This document shows positions 38,388 to 48,405 of a stretch of 64,000 nt of DNA, one piece after another. A model generated the notes under the pieces. The model ran no database searches, was not told where the DNA came from, and saw only the letters and a list, made by a program, of their open reading frames with translations. The translations under genes were made by a program, and so were the position numbers. Origin of the DNA: Pachysolen tannophilus NRRL Y-2460 (lineage: Eukaryota; Ascomycota; Pichiomycetes; Alaninales; Pachysolenaceae); the NCBI GenBank assembly GCA_001661245.1, contig KV454013.1:130163-194162 (forward strand), read 5' to 3'. Numbering within the stretch: the stretch's first letter is position 1; every line of letters begins with the position of its first letter.

Positions 38388-39545
38388 ATGCCCTCTGAAA
38401 TAGAAGAAGTATGTTAGTTTTTATTTTTTGAGTTTGAATTAATTTACTAATGTTTTATCACACTATAGCTTGTGTCATTTTTACATGCAGAACAACCAGC
38501 TGTAAGGCAAATAGCCTTGGATAACTTGGTTGGATTCTCAGCTTCGGGACCTCAACAGAAAATATTTGAATATGATGGTTATCGTTCGATAAAAGATTTG
38601 AAAATTCTAGCAAGAGAGTCTAATAAGAGTATTGTCCAGAATGCTATCACTATATTGGTCAATTTATGCGATGACTTGAAGATGAGGAAGTTAATTGCTG
38701 AAGATGATGATTTTTTAAAATTTTTGGTATCAGAGATTGTTAAATTGGATAATAGAAATGCAGATTTGATGTGTATTCTCTTGACAAATATTGCTAAAGA
38801 TGATCATGTTGTAAAAATATTTGAATTTGAGTTGGAAAATTTACAAAAAGAAGTTTTCAAAAGCAACAAGGCAATGGATTGTTTGATGGATTTATTTGTC
38901 AAAGGCTCCGAAAGAACTTTGACTAAATATGCAAATTTTGATTACTTGTCCTATTTCTTTGCTGATATTTCAAGATTTCAAAAAGGTAGGAATTACTTCA
39001 TAACCACACAAAATTATGACAATGTGGTGCCAATTTCCAAGATCTTGGTTTTTACAGAGAAATATGACTCCAAGATAAGAAGACAAGGTGTTGCATCAAC
39101 CATTAAAAACTCACTTTTCGATTCTGAAAAACATTATCAATTATTGACTGATCAAAATATCAATTTATTACCTTATATATTGTTGCCAATTTGTGGTGCT
39201 GAAACTGATAATTTAGACGAAGAAGAGATGTTTGCTTTACCAGATGAGTTACAATTATTGCCTTCAGACAAAAAGAGAGATCCTTCAAATGAAATCATAA
39301 CAATTCACTTAGAAAGTTTATTGTTATTATGTTCCACAAGACAATGTAGAGAATATTTAAGAAGTAAGTCGGTATATCCTTTAATTAGAGAATTACACAA
39401 GTGCTACGAAGATGAATTGATTCAAGAATTATGTGATCGTTTAGTACAAATGTTGATGAGAGATGAAGCACCAACAACAGAGGAAGTAGAAGCTTTTAAT
39501 AGCGATGAAGATAGCGATGATGATAAGATTGTTGAAGTTGCTTAA
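38388..39545 (+). CDS. HGH1: Hgh1, chaperone for eEF2 folding, two exons
   Basis: Hgh1 is an armadillo-repeat protein that helps fold translation elongation factor 2, working with the TRiC chaperonin. Exon 1 (38388-38408) encodes MPSEIEE. Exon 2 (38469-39545) continues [24 protein letters not shown], giving 365 residues; the join reproduces the DELVxFLHSxQPAVKxIALENLxG start I recall from yeast. Helical repeats fill the protein ([36 protein letters not shown]), followed by the conserved [27 protein letters not shown], and an acidic tail. It converges with TFG1, as YGR187C does with YGR186W. An RRPE-like TGAAAAATTTTT lies 65 bp before the ATG. Confidence 0.95.
38409..38468 (+). other. HGH1 intron (60 nt)
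   Basis: Donor GTATGT at 38409, branch-like TACTAAT near 38444, acceptor CTATAG ending at 38468; phase 0. At 60 nt it is the shortest intron in the window. Splicing is needed to join the seven-residue leader to the otherwise ATG-less start of the conserved domain. Confidence 0.9.
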
Positions 39546-39778
39546 TTTCTTTTGTTTTTGCTTTTGTTTTTGCTTTTTGCTATTCGCTTTTGGCTTTTTT
39601 GGCTTTTTGCTTGATTAATAATTAGTTAATTATTTATTTATTTTATTTTTTTTTTGATGGATGTTATTTTGACTATAGAAGAAATTTATTAAACAATTAA
39701 GAAAATAATATGAAAAAGAATAAACTTATCAGGTAACTGCAATATACAAAAAAAAAGTTAAACTTTAGTTTTTAATAT

Positions 39779-41695
39779 TTAATTCTTTAAATATAAAAGA
39801 CCATCATGATTTCTGAGACATTTTTTGAATAACTCCTTAATTCTTACTTTATTTTGAGGATGTCTGTGAATTTTTGGTTTCAAAATTGCCAACAACTCTT
39901 TTACACTTATAGGTCCAGCTTGTATAATTTGCTTGATATCCTCTTCAGTTAACAAGTCATCATCACTAGGTGTATGAGATCTAGACCTGTTAGAGTTCTT
40001 TGGAGATAAAGCAGACTTCATATCCACTTCATCTTCCTTTTTGATGATAGGAATAGTATCCATCTCTGTTTGCTCTTCTTTAACTTTTTTATCTTTTTCA
40101 GATACATCCACTGACCTCAAACCAACAAAACTTGGCCTTGAAGAATAATTATTATCCCATTCACTCTTTGGGAAAGATGCTAAAGTCTCTTTAGGAACTT
40201 TAATAGTTATCATCAAATTTTTATTTGATTTAACAACAATTTTTCTTGGTTGTGGAGATTGACTTCTATTCTTTGGAGCAATAACATTATCTTCGTTTTC
40301 TTTTTTAATTTTCGATGCTTCATTTTCATCTTTCAGAACTTCTTCATCTTCATCTTCTTCTTCTTCCTCACTTTCTGAAAGGTATGGATTTTCAGAATCA
40401 TCGGTATCGTAAGCTTCATTCATTTCAGTCTTAACCAATGCCTTTCTCAATTTCTTTACATCTTTATCAACGGTTTTTCTTGATCCGAATAAATCTGCAA
40501 ACTCATCGTCATCATCTTCATCTTCATCACGATAGTCCTTGTCATTTCCTAAAGCATTTGCAGAAAGCATTTCTCTTCTCATTCTTTGTTCACTGTCTCT
40601 ATTTTGCTGTTCGTCTTCAATGATTGGGGCCTCTTCATCATCATCAAATTCGTCATCATAATCTATATCTTCATTGTGACCATTATCGTCATCATTGAAA
40701 TTTCCATAATCATCACCGTCATGATTTCTACCATTGCTATCATCAGTTGAACCCACAACAGTTTTGAAATTACCACCTCTTTTCCTAAATCTTGGATCTT
40801 TGGAGCCTGATTGTTTACTATCATCTGCCATATGCTTCATTAACCATCTTGGAACTTGGGCATTTTTTTGCATTCTAGATTCAGCTTCCTCAAGAGTCAA
40901 AGTAGCATAATTATTTCTTGGTGTAAATTTATAAACTTTTTCAGCAGGAACCATCTTAAACCCATCTTTATCAAATACAAACAATACATACGAATCTGAA
41001 TTACCAGCTTCATAACTTCCAACCCAAGTATTTTTACCATTATAATCTTCTATAACCCAAGGGTAATATTCTTCATATCGTAATTTACGTTTCTGTTCAT
41101 CCATTATATTAATTTGTCTAGTTTTTTTCTTAAACAAATTTTTCTTTGGCTTTCTTGCACCACCATCAGGTGCCACTATAGACATATCAGTTTCCGGTTT
41201 ATTATTTTTTTTATTCTTATTAGCTTCTTCTTTCTCTTGAGCGGCTCTTCTTTTAATCTCTTGATCTATTTCATCTTCTTCCGAATCATCAATATTATTT
41301 CCACTTCCATCAATCAGTTCACTATTTCCCAGAACACTTGAATCATTATCAACATTAATTGAAACATTATCATCTTGCTCTTGTTTTTGTCTTTGTTTTT
41401 GTAACATCCGTTCTTTTAATTTTGCTTCTCTTTCCTCTCTTTCCTTCTTACGCTCATCAATTTCTTTCCTAGTTAACTGAAATTGCAAATTTCTAGGATC
41501 TTTTCTATGTAATCTTATTGGCCTTTCAAACTGAGTTAATGGATCAATTTTATTCTTAGTTTGAAATTTTAAAATATGATGCCTAATACCATCAACCTCT
41601 TCCTCAGAACAACATTTTAATGTAAAATCCGTATACGCATTATTAACTGATTGATCCCGATTCTCTTCTTTCACTTCACCTCTAGATGACGACAT
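39779..41695 (-). CDS. TFG1: TFIIF large subunit Tfg1 (RAP74)
   Basis: Tfg1 is the largest subunit of TFIIF, which binds RNA polymerase II and stabilises the preinitiation complex. The 638-residue protein (yeast about 735) has an N-terminal dimerisation half: FTLKCCSEEEVDGIRHHILKF and RPIRLHRKDPRN near the start, and EYYPWVIEDYNGKNTWVGSYEAGNSD-type segment with YVLFVFDKDGFKMVPAEKVYKF around residues 205-255. A long acidic, Lys/Glu-rich linker follows. The C-terminal winged helix (LTEEDIKQIIQAGPISVKELL ... KNHDGLLYLKN-like end, last 70 residues) completes the RAP74 layout. It converges with HGH1, as in S. cerevisiae, and faces the TRF4 3' end. Confidence 0.95.
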   Translation of the reverse strand: MSSSRGEVKEENRDQSVNNAYTDFTLKCCSEEEVDGIRHHILKFQTKNKIDPLTQFERPIRLHRKDPRNLQFQLTRKEIDERKKEREEREAKLKERMLQKQRQKQEQDDNVSINVDNDSSVLGNSELIDGSGNNIDDSEEDEIDQEIKRRAAQEKEEANKNKKNNKPETDMSIVAPDGGARKPKKNLFKKKTRQINIMDEQKRKLRYEEYYPWVIEDYNGKNTWVGSYEAGNSDSYVLFVFDKDGFKMVPAEKVYKFTPRNNYATLTLEEAESRMQKNAQVPRWLMKHMADDSKQSGSKDPRFRKRGGNFKTVVGSTDDSNGRNHDGDDYGNFNDDDNGHNEDIDYDDEFDDDEEAPIIEDEQQNRDSEQRMRREMLSANALGNDKDYRDEDEDDDDEFADLFGSRKTVDKDVKKLRKALVKTEMNEAYDTDDSENPYLSESEEEEEDEDEEVLKDENEASKIKKENEDNVIAPKNRSQSPQPRKIVVKSNKNLMITIKVPKETLASFPKSEWDNNYSSRPSFVGLRSVDVSEKDKKVKEEQTEMDTIPIIKKEDEVDMKSALSPKNSNRSRSHTPSDDDLLTEEDIKQIIQAGPISVKELLAILKPKIHRHPQNKVRIKELFKKCLRNHDGLLYLKN

Positions 41696-41938
41696 TTAAA
41701 TTCAATTCCTACAATTAATTTAAAATAATTATTAAATAATATAAAATTCAATTAAATTACAATATTTTCTTTCTCTATATAAAAACTCGTTGTATCAAGT
41801 TGATGCCATGTTTTTGATCTTTTGCGCACTACCGCAAATTATAATTATTCAAACTCAACGAGACAACGAGACAACGACGACGACGATAACTAGTGGCCAA
41901 GGATATCGAGGATATCGAAAATAACGGTTCTAGAAGAT

Positions 41939-44044
41939 CTACATTCCTCCCTTTTGGGCCCAATAATCTCTTCTTGCATTCTTGTCTATCTTTGATGCTC
42001 TGGCGGTCTCACCATCTGATGTGTCTGAGGGTTGGTCATCAGCATTTGTCTTTTTGGTAATGCCATTTTTATCATTATCATTGTCATCGTCATCACTTTC
42101 ATTGTCTTCTGTTTGTATTCCCATCAAGTCATCAACTTTTGGTTTCTTGTAGCTTTGTGATTCGTCTATTATCTTGGCAAATTGCAGAGTTTCTTCATTT
42201 TTCTTTTCTGATTCAGAATCTGAAGAATAATCCGAATAATAATGAATATCATTTTCGCTTTTCAATTTCTTTGAATTCGTTTTCCCCATTACAATCTTGG
42301 TATTACGATGCTCACTAGGTAATGGTGGCAAAGTTCCTGTTTTTTTCAAATGTAAAGTTCGTATTTCCTTGGTTTCTTCATCTTCCTCATTCACAACCAA
42401 AGCTTCATTTATAACTTGATTTCTCTCATCTTCAAATGATCTTTCTTTACCTTTATATTTGATAACACCTCCTAATATTGACTGATTTAATCTACTCTTG
42501 TATGATGCCTGATTTAATTCGTAACATCTATTTACTAACAATTCAAAAGCACCTCCAAATGATCTCTTAATATCTCTTATGTTAAATGAACCTCTACTTA
42601 TATTATTTGTCATATCATCAGGATCTTCTATAGCAAGTGAAAAAGTATTTCTCAGTAACATATCAGGATTACTTCTTTTCTGTAAATAACGTGGTTCGCC
42701 ATTTCTAAAACAAATCAGTACATTATCATACCCAAAATTATAACCATAAAGTTCAAAAAATTCAATCAATAATACACCCAAATTTTCTAAAGGATCAATG
42801 GACTTGGTTGCAATTCTTGGATGAAGTTTTAAAAAACTATACACCAAGCATATTATAGAATATCCTCCTAATCCTCCAACGTGTACATTGTTCAATCTTC
42901 TAACAGCTAAAAATTGTTTAACTATTAATACCAATTCCCGTAAACCTGGAGTTTCTTTTAACCATGTCCTAATATTCTTGGCTGCAGTAAGTCCGTTGGT
43001 TCTTTCAAAGGATATATCAATATGAATCCGAGATTCTGGTTCCACAAATTTGATAATGGGCACTTTTGCCTTTGCTACTGTTTCAACTTGTATCGCTAAA
43101 TCATTGTTTCTCAAAAATGCAGAGAGTTGATATAAATGGGATCGCGTATCATATTTTTCACTTGGTGAAGTTATAACCATATCAATATCAGATCCTGGAA
43201 GATATAAATCAGTCGCAAACGATCCAAATACATGTACCTCACAATCTTCCCATAATCTAGTACATATTGCGTATCTTAATTTCCTTACTGCTTCATTTCT
43301 CAGTTCAATCTCTTCTTTGGAAGGTGAAATATATTTGATAAAGTCTTTAATTTCTAAAGTTAACCAGTCTGCAATTTCAATTTGTTTTGAGTGATCATTA
43401 TTTTTAATCCAGGGGAAATCAGAATTTACCGTATTTTTGCTCTTGGCTATATGTAATGACCCATCATCATTACTCAAATAAGCATCATCTTCATCAAAAT
43501 TATCATATTCAAAATTTTTGTCCTTGCTAAAATGGCCATTTTCACTATTAGATTCAATTTTTTCATCTTCATCTGATGAAAAATCAAATCCAATAAAATC
43601 TTCATTATTTGTCAACCCATTTTCTTCTGGAACTTTACTTTCTGTTATGGTATGATTAGTTTCTTTACTTTCATTCTCAACTGTTGAAATATTTTGTCTT
43701 TTCTGTGCTGTTTCTATTATTTGTGGTGATTCAATCTCTGAATCTGAATCAAGTAGCACCATTACATCTTGTTTAGTATTACTATTAGAATCTTCATCGG
43801 TTGAACTCGCAATTGATATATAATCTGAATCATCAATATTCAGTAATGGCTTGAAAGAATTCCCACTCATCACTGAAGGAGGTGATAATATTTTATCATC
43901 TTTCTTCTTCTGCTTTTTAAGGTTGGTTCGACTAGATTTCAATTTTGAAGAATTCGATACAGACGATAAACTTGAAGTACTTCCATTTTTACTTAATTTA
44001 TTATCCGATCTCTTTCTTTTCTTATTGCTCTGTTTAAGGTCCAT
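41939..44044 (-). CDS. PAP2: Non-canonical poly(A) polymerase Trf4/Pap2 (TRAMP complex)
   Basis: Trf4/Pap2 adds short poly(A) tails to nuclear RNAs as part of TRAMP (with Air1/2 and Mtr4), marking them for the exosome. The 701-residue protein is longer than yeast Trf4 (about 584) because of acidic Ser-rich tails on both sides. The nucleotidyltransferase core starts at DFPWIKNND; the active-site signature GSFATDLYLPGSDIDMV (residues about 272-288) supplies the GS and DxD residues, and IHIDISFER supplies the third carboxylate. The central/PAP-associated domain includes GGLGGYSIICLVYSFLKLHP and ENLGVLLIEFFELYGYNF. Basic N-terminal stretches (KKRKRSDNK) suggest nuclear localisation. It could equally be called TRF5-like, since one gene may represent both paralogues. 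Confidence 0.93.
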   Translation of the reverse strand: MDLKQSNKKRKRSDNKLSKNGSTSSLSSVSNSSKLKSSRTNLKKQKKKDDKILSPPSVMSGNSFKPLLNIDDSDYISIASSTDEDSNSNTKQDVMVLLDSDSEIESPQIIETAQKRQNISTVENESKETNHTITESKVPEENGLTNNEDFIGFDFSSDEDEKIESNSENGHFSKDKNFEYDNFDEDDAYLSNDDGSLHIAKSKNTVNSDFPWIKNNDHSKQIEIADWLTLEIKDFIKYISPSKEEIELRNEAVRKLRYAICTRLWEDCEVHVFGSFATDLYLPGSDIDMVITSPSEKYDTRSHLYQLSAFLRNNDLAIQVETVAKAKVPIIKFVEPESRIHIDISFERTNGLTAAKNIRTWLKETPGLRELVLIVKQFLAVRRLNNVHVGGLGGYSIICLVYSFLKLHPRIATKSIDPLENLGVLLIEFFELYGYNFGYDNVLICFRNGEPRYLQKRSNPDMLLRNTFSLAIEDPDDMTNNISRGSFNIRDIKRSFGGAFELLVNRCYELNQASYKSRLNQSILGGVIKYKGKERSFEDERNQVINEALVVNEEDEETKEIRTLHLKKTGTLPPLPSEHRNTKIVMGKTNSKKLKSENDIHYYSDYSSDSESEKKNEETLQFAKIIDESQSYKKPKVDDLMGIQTEDNESDDDDNDNDKNGITKKTNADDQPSDTSDGETARASKIDKNARRDYWAQKGGM

Positions 44045-44359
44045 GACAAAAACTCCTATTATCCTATCCTATCTTATCTTATCTTATCTATATTGATAAC
44101 AAGGCTCTACTTCACTTCACTTCACTCCACTTTACGAAGATTTTTCAAATTTTTCAAATTTTTCAATTATTTTAATTTTTTAAATTTTTTTAATTATGTT
44201 TTTTTTTCTCTCTATTTAATGAAGGTAAAACGAAATGAAGAAAAAATGAAAAATGAAAAATTTATTAATTTAAACTAAAACTATATGATTTAAATAAAAG
44301 TATTTTGTTAAATTTGAACCATTTATCAACATCTATCAAGTGTGAGATGATGGATGATT
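44045..44359. other. TRF4 promoter / class V PLP enzyme 3' region
   Basis: A 315-bp gap. It contains short tandem repeats CTTAT (about 44065-44090) and CACTT (about 44110-44125), then two overlapping CAAATTTTTCA copies (44146-44165) that read as RRPE-like TGAAAAATTTG toward TRF4, about 100-120 bp from its start. Confidence 0.6.
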
Positions 44360-45616
44360 TTACATTAAAGATGCCAAGACTTGATCTATTGCCTTTAATA
44401 GAGCATCCGAAGCATATTCGTAATCTTCTATACAATTATAAACTTCTGATGAAAAACGAGCATAAAGTTTACCATTATGATAATCCAATGGGACACGAGT
44501 CTTGTATTTAGAAATTGTTATATCTTCAACTGTTGATTTAAGTTTCTTGTTATAGTCATCTTGAGATTTGATGATATCAATGAATTGAGGAGTTAGAGGA
44601 ACTTCAATACTAACCATACTAGTTATTAAAGTGTTATCTTTGTTTTCTAAATATGATGTCCCCCATTTTGTTGAAACTAATTTTGCCACTTTTAAAGCCA
44701 AGTTATGATTATGATTACGAATTACATCTTCACCTCCGCATATTTCATTTCTGAAAAAAATAGCATCAATTGCAGTAACATAAGGTGCAAGACTCATAGT
44801 GCCTATATAAGCAAATCTATCAATTAATCTTTTTTCTTCCAATTCAGGAGTTGGTAAATCATAATCATCATCAAGATAACTATGAGAAACTGGTAAAGTA
44901 TGAATTTTTTTATGATGTTTTTTATCTACATATAAAAATGCACAACCTCTAGGACATGAAAACCATTTATGTAAATTTGAACAATAAAAATCTGGTTTTA
45001 AAGTATTTAAACTGTATGGAATTAAACCAATTGAATGAGCACCATCAACAAGACTTAATACATTATATTCATGACAAAGTTGAATAATTTTTTCAAAAGG
45101 AAGTCTAACACCTGGCATTGAAGAAACTGCATCAAATAAAGCTAAAGTAATTTCATTTTTTTCGAAAATTGATTTAAATTTTGAAATAACTTCATCATCT
45201 GTTAATGGATAATTTAATTGAATTATAACAATTTCAATTCCAATTTTTTTAGCTAAAAATTTTACAGTATTATTACAAGCACCATAAGTAGTTGATTGTA
45301 TTAAAATCTTATCATTTTTTTTAAATGGATAAGATCTTAAAATTGTATTAACAGCTGTAGTTGCATTTGTAACAAATACAAGATTATTTGGATCAGCATC
45401 AACCACTTTTGCAACTTGCACAGCAGCATTTCGAACCAGGTTTCTACCTTCATCTTTTAAATATCGATCTGGAAATTTATAATCTTGATCAATATTTTTA
45501 ATTAATGCATCTCTAACATATTTAGGAATAGCACCAAATGAACCATTATTAACAGGCACAACGCCTTCTTCAAAGCTATAGTACTTTTCTCTAAATTCTT
45601 TCCCAAACAGAGTCAT
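44360..45616 (-). CDS. Class V PLP-dependent enzyme (isopenicillin-N-epimerase-like / cysteine desulfhydrase-like)
   Basis: An aminotransferase class V fold enzyme of 418 residues. Landmarks include VPVNNGSFGAIPKYV near the N-terminus, FVTNATTAVNTIL for phosphate binding, LFDAVSSMPGVRLPF, LVDGAHSIGLIPY with the PLP-binding Asp and His, and CSNLHKWF, whose Lys (residue 217) should form the Schiff base with PLP. Members of this group are annotated as isopenicillin-N epimerase-like, LolT-like or L-cysteine desulfhydrase-like, mostly without tested activity, so the substrate here is unknown. No target signal is evident. The ATG at 45616 is the start; an eight-codon extension begins at TTG. I recall no S. 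cerevisiae orthologue next to this neighbourhood. Confidence 0.85.
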   Translation of the reverse strand: MTLFGKEFREKYYSFEEGVVPVNNGSFGAIPKYVRDALIKNIDQDYKFPDRYLKDEGRNLVRNAAVQVAKVVDADPNNLVFVTNATTAVNTILRSYPFKKNDKILIQSTTYGACNNTVKFLAKKIGIEIVIIQLNYPLTDDEVISKFKSIFEKNEITLALFDAVSSMPGVRLPFEKIIQLCHEYNVLSLVDGAHSIGLIPYSLNTLKPDFYCSNLHKWFSCPRGCAFLYVDKKHHKKIHTLPVSHSYLDDDYDLPTPELEEKRLIDRFAYIGTMSLAPYVTAIDAIFFRNEICGGEDVIRNHNHNLALKVAKLVSTKWGTSYLENKDNTLITSMVSIEVPLTPQFIDIIKSQDDYNKKLKSTVEDITISKYKTRVPLDYHNGKLYARFSSEVYNCIEDYEYASDALLKAIDQVLASLM

Positions 45617-45740
45617 TACTTTACACCACAATTTCTCCAATTCAAATAAACATCTAGTTATTCTTTAAAAGAAAAAAAAAGAAAAATTAATGTTATCGGC
45701 AACCAAATTAAATTTCAGAAATTGATAACTGTAATCCACT

Positions 45741-45816
45741 GTGGTGTGGGGTGTTGAAACAAATATAGTGGTGTGAGTGGTGTGAGTGGTGTAAAATAGT
45801 GGTGCAGGGTGTTGTG
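45741..45816. repeat. GTGGTGTGAG-type degenerate tandem repeat
   Basis: Plus-strand units built on GTGGTGTG and AGTGGTGT recur seven or so times, including two adjacent AGTGGTGTG units. The strand asymmetry (G and T only) is telomere-like in composition but irregular and internal. Confidence 0.7.
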
Positions 45817-45960
45817 TTTTTTCTTTTTGTCCTTTTTTTTAAACTTCTTTAATAATTTTCGGGCCGTCTTATCCAATCCAACCGTCACGCGGCCGTTGAA
45901 AAAAATAAAAACTTCTTGCGTTTTAATCACTACTTATCCATAATAAAAATAACTGAGCAA

Positions 45961-46005
45961 AAGCAAGGCAAGGCAAGGCAAGGCAAGTAAGGCAAGGCAA
46001 ATAAG
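45961..46005. repeat. GGCAA pentanucleotide array
   Basis: About seven GGCAA units in a row with two interruptions, ending in AAATAAG. Its purine-rich plus strand is unusual in this AT-rich gap. It lies upstream of both flanking genes. Confidence 0.8.
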
Positions 46006-46494
46006 TTCCTTTAATTTAGTATTTTTTAACTACCCGCCTCATCCAGTTATTTTATTTATTTACATGATAATTATTTATTTAATAATTAGTAAATATATAC
46101 ATCAACAGGAAAAACATTACTTGGCATAAAACTAATAATTATACAAGAGAGAAAAAAAAAAAGAGAAATATCTAACTAACATTAACAAACTTGTTAATAT
46201 TAATTAACTTCTCTACCTGCATAAAGTTTATCTTCGCTTGCACTTTAAAAGACAATTTAACCGATATTTAACATCATGAACTCATCTCGATGGGTTTCAA
46301 TTAAACTGATTTATTAAACTTTTAAAGTGCAACGTGCACAAACACGAACACAAACACAAATATATATACTTTCTAGTTAACTTAATATCATTCACATGGT
46401 CTTTGTTATCTTTGTTTTTACCCCTCCTACCTCCACCTCATCTCTTTTATCTCTATATCTCTATATATCTCTATATCTTATGTTATTGCATACA

Positions 46495-46500
46495 CACGTG
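46495..46500. promoter_or_regulatory. CACGTG site in the AIM6 upstream region
   Basis: A palindromic CACGTG 745 bp before the AIM6 ATG, the second of two intergenic CACGTG sites seen. Cbf1, Pho4 or another bHLH factor could bind; distance makes its relevance uncertain. Confidence 0.35.
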
Positions 46501-46871
46501 TAAAAATACAAAAAACTTTCTCTTTAACTTTTTAATTTTTTTTTGCTTTTTCTGTTTGTTTCTTTGCTATACATATTATCAAAATTAAAAAAATAATAAA
46601 CAGTTCAGGGTTCAAAAACCCAATTTTATGCGATATTCCTTGGCAATTTTAATAAAAATTATAGAAAACCCATAGAAATCCGTTTTCTTAAAAGAACTCG
46701 TTAAAATGTATTAAAATGTATGATTTTCTTGCTCTTTTTCATAGTTTTTTATTTTATTTTAAAAAATAAAGTATAAAACCGTGCGGAAATTCAGTGGTTC
46801 GAGATATGTATGCCAATTTATAAACTACCGCAAATATCCACAATTTTTAAGCACATTTCTTTTAATTTGAA

Positions 46872-46907
<36 letters not shown>

Positions 46908-47244
46908 GTATATATATAATATATATTTAAAAGGAAGAGATATAGTTTTATTTAAAAGTGATTCTATAGACTAAAAGATTAAATAGGCAAAAAAAAAAGA
47001 AAAAAGGGGAAACAGTTTAAGGTCAAAAAGATAAAAAAAAAGTTGATTATTGGCGCTACGCTTTGTGTATCTAGTTTGCAGTTTCCAACTCTTTTTTTTT
47101 AATATCTATCTTTATATATTATTTTTTTTTCTCTTTAACCAACTCAACCCGCCCATCCCCGTCAGGAGGAAACATTTTTTTTAATTTTTTGTTTTTAAAA
47201 TTTTATTTTGAAGAAGAAGAATAAGAATAAAAAAAGAATTAAAA

Positions 47245-48405
47245 ATGAGTATATTTGATGTTGCTGGGCAAACAAAGGCCAGAACACCGTTAATGTTTGA
47301 TCAAGAATCACAAACTAATCAATTGATTGATGATGAGGAATCACATTTAAATGATAGAAAATTGAGGGAATATCAATTTCAATTTATTAAAAAATTAATA
47401 CAATCAAATAGTAATTTGAAATTTTTTTGTGTATTGATAGCTGTTGTTCTTTCTGTTACATTGATACAAATATATATTGGAATCATGAAATTACAAGATG
47501 GATCTAGTCTGTTATTATTATCAAATTATAATGTTCAATCTTTAACTAAAGATGTTAATGTTTTACCAATTCATTCCCATAATGATGAATGGAGGAAAAA
47601 TCCATTTTTTGATGCTTTAAGATCAGGTGCAGGTTCAATTGAAGCAGATGTTTGGTATTTTGATAAAGATCCAGATATGTTATTTGTTGGACATAATAAA
47701 GTTTTTTTAGAAAAAGTTAAAAATATTGATAATTTATATTTAAATCATCTTTATAATTTATTAGAACAAACAAATGAAGAAACTCGTTTTCTTTCTAAAA
47801 ATGAAATTGAAAGTTCTAAAAATGGTGTTTTTTATAATTCTCCAGAAACAAGTTTAAATTTTTATTTTGATATTAAAAATGAAAATGGTATACCAGCAAT
47901 AAAAGTTTTAGAAAAAAAATTATTAAAATTTTTAGAAAATGGTTATTTAACAACTTATGATTCAACAACTCAAATTTTTAAACAAGGACCTTTAACAATA
48001 ATAATAACAGGTAATGCTCCTTACGAATATCTTTCACAAAAAGAATTAAGATATATGTTTATAGATGCTCCTTTAGCAGGACTAGATACTGAAGATGAAG
48101 CTGAAGTTATTAAATTTGGTGCAAAATATCCAGCAAAGAAAATTTCAATAACTGCTTCAGGATCTTTATTAGAATTAACAAGTTCTTCACCAAGGGAAAC
48201 ATTTTTTGGAGGTTTAAGTAATGGTCAATCATCTCAAATTCAAGCTGCAATAAGTGTTTGTCATAGATTTGGTTTACAAATAAGAATTTGGGAAACTCCA
48301 CATTGGCCTGTTTTTATTAGAAATAAAGTATGGAGACAACTTTTAGATCTTAAAACAGATATTTTAAATGTTGATGATTTAAAAGGTGTAACTGGATTAT
48401 TTTAA
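47245..48405 (+). CDS. AIM6: Aim6-like PLC-type phosphodiesterase domain protein, membrane-anchored
   Basis: The 386-residue protein matches S. cerevisiae Aim6 (about 390), whose biochemical role is unknown; it was named for altered mitochondrial inheritance. One transmembrane segment (FFCVLIAVVLSVTLIQIYI, about residues 57-77) is followed by a PLC-like/GDPD-type TIM-barrel domain: LPIHSHNDEWRKNPFFDAL (about 110) with catalytic-type His and Asn-Asp, SIEADVW with Glu and Asp, LFVGHN with a second His, and NGVFYNSPETSLNFYFDIK. The C-terminus has LQIRIWETPHWP. These residues fit a metal-dependent phosphodiesterase, but the substrate is unknown. The ATG at 47245 is in strong AAAAATGAG context. 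Confidence 0.9.
   Translation: MSIFDVAGQTKARTPLMFDQESQTNQLIDDEESHLNDRKLREYQFQFIKKLIQSNSNLKFFCVLIAVVLSVTLIQIYIGIMKLQDGSSLLLLSNYNVQSLTKDVNVLPIHSHNDEWRKNPFFDALRSGAGSIEADVWYFDKDPDMLFVGHNKVFLEKVKNIDNLYLNHLYNLLEQTNEETRFLSKNEIESSKNGVFYNSPETSLNFYFDIKNENGIPAIKVLEKKLLKFLENGYLTTYDSTTQIFKQGPLTIIITGNAPYEYLSQKELRYMFIDAPLAGLDTEDEAEVIKFGAKYPAKKISITASGSLLELTSSSPRETFFGGLSNGQSSQIQAAISVCHRFGLQIRIWETPHWPVFIRNKVWRQLLDLKTDILNVDDLKGVTGLF

Larger units (their letters stand above)
45617..47244. promoter_or_regulatory. Long divergent region, class V PLP gene / AIM6
   Basis: A 1.63-kb gap between two 5' ends. Features are GTGGTGTGAG-type repeats at about 45741-45816, a GGCAA tandem array at about 45961-46005, a CACGTG at 46495-46500, a ladder of CTCTATAT repeats near 46450-46480, and an (AT)n tract at about 46875-46920. 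An 84-codon low-complexity frame at 46334 is not called, although it could act as an upstream frame if AIM6 has a long leader. Confidence 0.5.

Noticed and set aside
46334-46588. An 84-codon frame upstream of AIM6
   Set aside because: It is composed of repeats of CTCTATAT and T runs translated into Leu, Phe and Tyr. At most it is an upstream frame in a long leader.
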